DNA from: an uncultured Parafilimonas sp.
Lineage (GTDB): Bacteria > Bacteroidota > Bacteroidia > Chitinophagales > Chitinophagaceae
DNA length: 10,830 bases
Direction: 5' to 3'
NCBI GenBank assembly: GCA_937892395.1
Contig: CALAGJ010000195.1
Coordinates: 1-10,830 of the forward strand
Position numbers and translations under genes: made by a program. Position 1 is the first letter of the stretch. The number at the start of each line of letters is the position of its first letter. The notes under the pieces were generated by a model that was not told the origin of the DNA, ran no database searches, and saw only the letters and a list, made by a program, of their open reading frames with translations. Positions 7,463 to 10,830 of the stretch are shown here, piece by piece.

Positions 7463-8188
7463 TTAAATGGTTTCTAATTTTTTTTGGGTAATGAAGAGAA
7501 AAAGGGCAATGAGACCTACAAAATAAATGAGATCTCTTACATCTATAACACCACGGCTGATATGTCTGTAGTGAAATGCGGCACCAAGCATTTGTACATA
7601 GTAATCCCAACCTTTTGAAGTAAAAACGGGTAACTTGCTAATGGCATCAAAACCACTATATAATATGATACAGAGCAAGGCGGCTGTAGCAAATGCCACA
7701 ATCGTATGTTGACTAAAAGACCCAGCACATATACCCGCTGCCGCAAACACGGCACCCAGCAAATACAACCCAATATAACTGCCAATGGCAGCACCCACAT
7801 CAATGCCTCCCGTGGCACTCAGCTGCTGCATACTAAAGGCATAAATGGTGGTAGGCAACAGGGCGGCCAATAGTATAATGAGTGCCCCCATATACTTGCC
7901 CCATACTATTTGACGATTGGTAAATGGCAGTGTTTTCAATAGTTCTATGGTGCCAGACTTGTATTCCTCAGACAAGCTGCGCATGGTAATGGCAGGTACC
8001 AAAAACAATAATATTAATGGCGCCAGCGCAAAAAAGCTGTCCAAACCAGCATAGCCAAAATCCAACAAACTTGTATCCGGCAATACAAAAAATATTACAC
8101 CACAAAGCATTAGAAAAACGGCCAATACAATATAATTACTCCAACTACTAAAAAACTGTTGCCATTCCTTTCGGCATATTACCCACAT
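7463..8188 (-). CDS. gldF: Gliding-motility-type ABC transporter permease GldF
   Basis: This 241-residue ABC-2 type permease has six predicted membrane segments, around 17-36, 51-68, 98-119, 136-156, 161-180 and 219-235. The N-terminal KEWQQFFSSWSNYI and the cytoplasmic coupling stretch EEYKSGTIELLKTLPFT (74-90) after PAITMRS are characteristic of GldF. I chose the ATG at 8188 over a TTG at 8236 that would add 16 residues (FSFSLPFKTHSFGR...). The added residues are not typical for the family, the remaining protein fits the normal GldF length, and a TAGTTTTG promoter-like box lies between the two starts. The gene heads the minus-strand cluster and is followed after 4 nt by gldG. The ATPase partner GldA is not in this window. 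It is usually encoded elsewhere in the genome, so its absence here says little. The role in gliding is inferred from the family. Confidence 0.9.
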   Translation of the reverse strand: MWVICRKEWQQFFSSWSNYIVLAVFLMLCGVIFFVLPDTSLLDFGYAGLDSFFALAPLILLFLVPAITMRSLSEEYKSGTIELLKTLPFTNRQIVWGKYMGALIILLAALLPTTIYAFSMQQLSATGGIDVGAAIGSYIGLYLLGAVFAAAGICAGSFSQHTIVAFATAALLCIILYSGFDAISKLPVFTSKGWDYYVQMLGAAFHYRHISRGVIDVRDLIYFVGLIALFLFITQKKLETI

Positions 8189-8193
8189 GCGGC

Positions 8194-8224
8194 CAAAACT
8201 ATGGGTTTTGAATGGTAGAGAAAA
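8194..8224 (-). promoter_or_regulatory. Candidate promoter of the gldF cluster
   Basis: On the minus strand TAGTTTTG (8201 down to 8194) is a full match to the Bacteroidota -7 consensus TAnnTTTG. A TTTT (8224-8221), one base off the -33 TTTG, sits 19 nt upstream. Only 5 nt separate the -7 box from the gldF ATG, which would make the transcript leaderless or nearly so. This is prediction from motif and spacing only. Confidence 0.35.
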
Positions 8225-8290
8225 TGAGAAATACAACGACCACAGTAGTATTATTTTTTTGACCTGTATTTTTTTGATTAACTTTTATTT

Positions 8291-8340
8291 GTGGATGGGT
8301 TGGAGGTTTGGGGTTTGAGGTTTTAGGTTTTGAAGTTTTA
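8291..8340 (+). repeat. G/T-rich imperfect tandem repeat
   Basis: The plus strand is almost free of C here and consists of drifting copies of a 7-9 nt unit: GGTTTGGG, GTTTGAGG, TTTTAGG, TTTTGAAG. Several closely spaced GG/GGGG runs could allow a weak two-tetrad G-quadruplex. It begins just before the palindromic repeat pair and may mark slippage-prone sequence. No function is evident. Confidence 0.5.
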
Positions 8341-8392
8341 TTCGCCCTATGGGCAATGAGTATGCACAGCCCATCATTGCCTGGAGGGCATT
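8341..8392. repeat. Paired palindromic repeat units (copies A and B)
   Basis: Copy A (8341-8359) read on the minus strand is TCATTGCCCATAGGGCGAA. Copy B (8374-8392) on the plus strand is TCATTGCCTGGAGGGCATT, identical at 13 of 19 positions. Each unit is itself a small palindrome (GCCC...GGGC). The pair is also inverted, with GGCAATGA (8352-8359) and TCATTGCC (8374-8381) flanking a 14-nt loop. A third copy at 10329-10347 matches copy A at 18 of 19. The layout resembles REP/BIME-type dispersed intergenic repeats. Confidence 0.6.
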
Positions 8393-8430
8393 AAACAAGC
8401 TGCAAAATCAGGATTTATATCAATTCAATA

Positions 8431-8454
8431 AAATATGCTGAGTGCAGCATATTT
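8431..8454. repeat. Perfect 10-bp inverted repeat upstream of mnmA
   Basis: AAATATGCTG (8431-8440) and CAGCATATTT (8445-8454) are exactly complementary across the 4-nt loop AGTG. The dyad lies about 70 nt before the mnmA ATG and upstream of its promoter candidate. Neither side carries a clean U run, although the minus-strand side continues TATTG. It could be an operator-like protein site or an RNA hairpin. With divergent genes on both sides, a terminator is less expected. Confidence 0.6.
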
Positions 8455-8477
8455 GCTACTGGCAGCAGTTAAAGCCA

Positions 8478-8509
8478 TCTGCCCACACCCCGCCATTTTC
8501 CTATCTTTG
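8478..8509 (+). promoter_or_regulatory. Candidate promoter of mnmA
   Basis: TATCTTTG (8502-8509) fully matches TAnnTTTG, and TCTG (8478-8481), one mismatch from the -33 TTTG, lies 20 nt upstream. The box is 13 nt before the chosen ATG at 8523. It falls inside the upstream extension of the reading frame, which supports the shorter mnmA start. Confidence 0.45.
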
Positions 8510-8522
8510 CACAAATTTGTAT

Positions 8523-9644
8523 ATGAGCCGTAAAGGAAAAGTTTTGATGGCTATGAGCGGCGGTATTGATAGTACTGTGGCTGCACTTATGCTGCACCAT
8601 GAGGGCTATGAGGTGGTGGGTATCACTATGAAAACCTGGGATTATGCCAGTGCCGGCAGCAGTAGTAAAGAAACAGGATGCTGCAATTTAGATAGTTTTA
8701 ATGATGCACGTGCTGCCGCAGTACAGCATGGGTTTCCGCATTTTATTTTGGATATAAGAGAGGAGTTTGGCGACTTTGTAATAGACAATTTTGTAGAAGA
8801 ATACTTGGCTGGTCGCACACCAAATCCTTGTGTAATGTGTAATACACATATTAAGTGGCGTGCCCTGCTCAAAAGGGCAGATTTGATGGGCTGCGATTTT
8901 ATAGCCACCGGGCATTACGCCAATATTGTGCATGCGCCAAATGGCCGCTATACTATTAGCAAAGGCCTGGATGATACTAAGGATCAAAGCTATGTGTTAT
9001 GGGGTTTGCAGCAGGATTTGCTGAGCCGCACACTCCTGCCATTGGGCAATTTTCGCAAGACGGCTATCCGTCAAATGGCTTATGATTATGGTTATCCTGA
9101 ATTGGCAAAAAAATCTGAGAGTTATGAAATTTGTTTTGTGCCCGATAATGATTACCGTGGTTTTTTAAAACGCCGTGTAGATGGCTTGGAAGAAAAAGTA
9201 AGCGGTGGTTGGTTTACGGATACTGCGGGCAATAAAATTGGTAAGCACAAGGGATATCCTTTTTATACTATTGGCCAGCGTAAAGGTCTGGATATAGCAC
9301 TTGGCCGCCCGGTGTTTGTGACCGCCATTCAGCCCGATACCAATACGGTAGTGCTGGGCGATGAAGCAGATCTACAAAGCACTGAAATGCAGGTAGCAAA
9401 AATAAATTGGTTAAAATATGCTGGCATAGAGGATGGCATGGAGGCTATTACAAAAATTCGATACAAGGATAGTGGTAGTTTGAGCAGCTTATATAATGAT
9501 GCCTCCGGCAATATAACAGTGCGTTTTTATGAGCCAGCAAAAAGTATAGCACCAGGACAAAGTGCAGTATTCTACGAAGGCAATGAAGTAATAGGAGGGG
9601 GGATTATACAACGCAATGCTATGCCTGCATTTTCAGCAACGTAG
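8523..9644 (+). CDS. mnmA: tRNA-specific 2-thiouridylase MnmA
   Basis: This 373-residue cytosolic enzyme uses ATP and relayed sulfur to make 2-thiouridine at the wobble position U34 of tRNAs for Glu, Gln and Lys. The N-terminal PP-loop ATPase motif is SGGIDST (12-18), followed by MKTWD (36-40). The two catalytic cysteines are C106 in NPCVMCNTHIKW and C204 in YEICFVPD. ATGHYA (128-133), KDQSYVLW (153-160), YTIGQRKGL (248-256) and the C-terminal beta domain ending FYEGNEVIGGGII are all in place, so the gene looks complete. I start at the ATG at 8523 (MSRKGKVLMAMSGG). The frame stays open back to a GTG at 8442, but those 27 residues are not family-like and contain the promoter box and half of a perfect dyad. 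It converges on coaD and overlaps it by 26 nt. Confidence 0.97.
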   Translation: MSRKGKVLMAMSGGIDSTVAALMLHHEGYEVVGITMKTWDYASAGSSSKETGCCNLDSFNDARAAAVQHGFPHFILDIREEFGDFVIDNFVEEYLAGRTPNPCVMCNTHIKWRALLKRADLMGCDFIATGHYANIVHAPNGRYTISKGLDDTKDQSYVLWGLQQDLLSRTLLPLGNFRKTAIRQMAYDYGYPELAKKSESYEICFVPDNDYRGFLKRRVDGLEEKVSGGWFTDTAGNKIGKHKGYPFYTIGQRKGLDIALGRPVFVTAIQPDTNTVVLGDEADLQSTEMQVAKINWLKYAGIEDGMEAITKIRYKDSGSLSSLYNDASGNITVRFYEPAKSIAPGQSAVFYEGNEVIGGGIIQRNAMPAFSAT

Positions 9645-10098
9645 CATTTACTTCCGGTGGCAAAAATGATGAAGCATCTCCACCATTTCTAAGTATATCC
9701 CTTACAATAGTGCTAGCCACAGATGTATACTGTGGCTCACCGGTCAAGAAAATAGTTTCTATAGTTCTGTCTAAACTTCTATTGGCATCTGCTATTGTTT
9801 TTTCATATTCAAAATCGCTCACAAACCGAATGCCTCTGAGTATAAAACGTGCATTTATTTTTTTGCAGTATTGTATTGTCAAACCATTATAAAAACTGGC
9901 GGTTACTTTTGGCTCATTTCTAAAAATTTCATTTACCCAATTAATCCTTTGTTCTATACTAAACATAGGTGTTTTACTGGCATTTTGCCCAATGCCTACT
10001 ATTATTTGATCAAATAAAGGAAGTGCTCTTTTGAGTATATCAATATGGCCCAAAGTAATGGGATCAAAAGTGCCGGGAAACAATGCTATACGCTCCAT
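9619..10098 (-). CDS. coaD: Phosphopantetheine adenylyltransferase CoaD
   Basis: This 159-residue cytosolic enzyme catalyses the penultimate step of coenzyme A synthesis: 4'-phosphopantetheine plus ATP gives dephospho-CoA plus pyrophosphate. Length and motifs are normal: the nucleotidyltransferase signature FPGTFDPITLGHIDI (7-21) with T10 and H18, the substrate-binding K42, RGIRFVSDFEYE (88-99), and the ATP-binding segment TSVASTIVRDI (125-135). The ATG start gives the expected MERIALFPGTFDP. The last 26 nt overlap the 3' end of mnmA on the opposite strand, so neither gene has its own terminator between them, and antisense 3' ends are possible. It reads away from pyrD across a 434-nt gap. I did not find a strong promoter match before its start. 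Confidence 0.97.
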   Translation of the reverse strand: MERIALFPGTFDPITLGHIDILKRALPLFDQIIVGIGQNASKTPMFSIEQRINWVNEIFRNEPKVTASFYNGLTIQYCKKINARFILRGIRFVSDFEYEKTIADANRSLDRTIETIFLTGEPQYTSVASTIVRDILRNGGDASSFLPPEVNATLLKMQA

Positions 10099-10328
10099 GC
10101 AATAGAATTATGGAGTAAAAGTAGTGGTTGACAATTAGAATGGAATTTTTGAGTTGAAATATTTGAAAAACCGTGTTGGTATTTGTATGTGGAAAGATGG
10201 CATAACCGACAATGGCAATAAAAGTTTTTTATGGTAATAATTTTTAAAGTTGCTTCGTTCTGCCTTGTTTCAATGAAGTATTAGGATTAGTTTGCTTCTT
10301 TACACAAAGCGTAATTCACACGAAATAA

Positions 10329-10347
10329 TCATTGCCCGTAGGGCGAA
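10329..10347. repeat. Palindromic repeat unit (copy C)
   Basis: TCATTGCCCGTAGGGCGAA on the plus strand differs at one of 19 positions from the reverse complement of copy A at 8341-8359, and it has the same GCCC-GGGC core. The match continues weakly beyond the unit. It lies in the coaD-pyrD gap, about 2 kb from the pair in the gldF-mnmA gap. Confidence 0.6.
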
Positions 10348-10498
10348 AATGAAAGGTCCTACATAAGATAATTTAACTACGAAAGTAGCTTGGAAACTAT
10401 CAATGCAATGTTTAAAAAGTTGCAGGTTTTTTGGATTTTTTCTTAGGTTGAACTGTGCACCAAATGTGCTGATAGCATTATCCTTTATAGAATCAGTA

Positions 10499-10528
10499 TT
10501 GATGTCAAAATCCACAACCTTATCTTCG
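10499..10528 (+). promoter_or_regulatory. Candidate promoter of pyrD
   Basis: TATCTTCG (10521-10528) matches TAnnTTTG with one mismatch. TTG (10499-10501) lies 19 nt upstream, as expected for the -33 element. Only 4 nt separate the box from the pyrD ATG, so the transcript would be leaderless or start at the first codon. Confidence 0.35.
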
Positions 10529-10532
10529 CCGC

Positions 10533-10830
10533 ATGTACGCTCTACTTAGAAAATTATTGTTTTTATTACCTCCTGAAGATGCACATTATTTTTCCATGTA
10601 CTTATTGCAGCGGGGAGTTTCTGTTGGGTTTATAAGGTCGTTGATAAAGAAAAGTTTTACCTATACACATCCTTCATTAGAAAAAGAACTTTGGGGTTTG
10701 CCGTTTAAAAATCCAGTGGGTCTGGCAGCGGGCTTTGATAAGAATGCACGTTGGCTTACAGAATTAGAATGTCTTGGTTTTGGCTTTGTGGAAATAGGAA
10801 CTGTAACGCCGCAGCCGCAGCCAGGAAATG
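10533..10830 (+). CDS. pyrD: Dihydroorotate dehydrogenase (quinone), N-terminal part
   Basis: The first 99 codons are present, and the gene runs off the right edge of the window. Class 2 PyrD oxidises dihydroorotate to orotate in pyrimidine synthesis and passes electrons to membrane quinones through FMN. The start MYALLRKLLFLLPPEDAHYF is the amphipathic membrane-associating N-terminal helix region that marks class 2 enzymes. The barrel then begins with LWGLPFKNPVGLAAGFDKNA (FMN-binding strand and loop) and FGFVEIGTVTPQPQPGN, both strongly conserved. The ATG gives the normal N-terminus, leaving only 4 nt to the promoter-like box. Nothing visible suggests damage. The catalytic Ser lies beyond the window, so completeness cannot be judged. 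Confidence 0.95.
   Translation, partial: MYALLRKLLFLLPPEDAHYFSMYLLQRGVSVGFIRSLIKKSFTYTHPSLEKELWGLPFKNPVGLAAGFDKNARWLTELECLGFGFVEIGTVTPQPQPGN

Larger units (their letters stand above)
8189..8522. other. Divergent intergenic region between gldF and mnmA
   Basis: This 334-nt gap lies between two divergent genes and holds no plausible gene. From left to right it contains the gldF promoter candidate, a T-rich stretch (8250-8290), a G/T-rich imperfect repeat (8291-8340), a paired palindromic repeat (8341-8392), a perfect 10-bp dyad with a 4-nt loop (8431-8454) and the mnmA promoter candidate. Each is listed separately. Confidence 0.6.
10099..10532. other. Divergent intergenic region between coaD and pyrD
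   Basis: This 434-nt gap contains no gene I can support. It holds the single palindromic repeat copy C (10329-10347) and the pyrD promoter candidate (10499-10528). The rest is AT-rich without recognisable tRNA, riboswitch or terminator structure. Such a long gap is unusual in this otherwise compact window and could hide a small RNA or a decayed gene, but nothing visible proves either. Confidence 0.5.

Noticed and set aside
8189..8236. A 16-residue N-terminal extension of gldF from a TTG at 8236.
   Set aside because: The ATG at 8188 gives the normal GldF start and length, and a -7-like box lies inside the extension.
8442..8522. An upstream extension of mnmA beginning at a GTG at 8442.
   Set aside because: The 27 extra residues are not family-like, and the stretch contains half of a perfect dyad and a full TAnnTTTG box. 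The ATG at 8523 gives the standard N-terminus.
8688..8987. A 99-codon minus-strand open frame inside mnmA.
   Set aside because: It is antisense to the conserved PP-loop enzyme core and has no independent coding evidence.
10300..10515. A 71-codon minus-strand open frame in the coaD-pyrD gap.
   Set aside because: It needs a GTG start, overlaps the pyrD promoter candidate and reads through the palindromic repeat copy C. It shows no recognisable domain, so it is probably chance.

Overview
The window looks like chromosomal DNA of a Bacteroidota bacterium, most likely of the Chitinophagaceae/Sphingobacteriia side. The evidence is a MurF–alanine racemase fusion, the gliding-type ABC genes gldF and gldG, AT-rich gaps without Shine-Dalgarno sequences, and TAnnTTTG-like promoter boxes very close to start codons. 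I see no transposase, phage gene, CRISPR array, rRNA or tRNA. Most genes are core housekeeping genes. The less explained material is at the left end and in the gaps around mnmA/coaD.

Left part (1-2228). After an AT-rich stretch with a small hairpin, a minus-strand gene encodes an exported protein of unknown function that carries an M14/AstE-like metallopeptidase signature (HxxE, PNR, a later His, a late Glu). Divergent from it are an atypical short-chain dehydrogenase/reductase, in which Ser and Arg replace the catalytic Tyr and Lys, and a 108-residue helical protein of unknown function.

Middle part (2237-8188, minus strand). Four closely packed genes read gldF, gldG, terC, murF-alr. Spacings are 4 nt (gldF/gldG), a 4-nt ATGA overlap (gldG/terC) and 33 nt (terC/murF-alr), so they are probably one transcript of envelope genes: an ABC membrane unit, a TerC/Alx metal-ion transporter and a bifunctional peptidoglycan precursor enzyme that makes D-Ala and attaches D-Ala-D-Ala. 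Two of the four starts are non-ATG (GTG for gldG, TTG for murF-alr).

Right part (8189-10830). mnmA (tRNA 2-thiouridylase, plus strand) and coaD (phosphopantetheine adenylyltransferase, minus strand) converge and overlap by 26 nt. The first 99 codons of pyrD (class 2 dihydroorotate dehydrogenase) run off the right edge. The two gaps flanking mnmA/coaD share a 19-bp palindromic repeat (three copies, two close together). The gldF-mnmA gap also holds a perfect 10-bp dyad and a G/T-rich tract.

I found no clear new multi-gene system. The best leads are the exported M14-like protein, the SDR without its catalytic pair, and the dispersed palindromic repeat.
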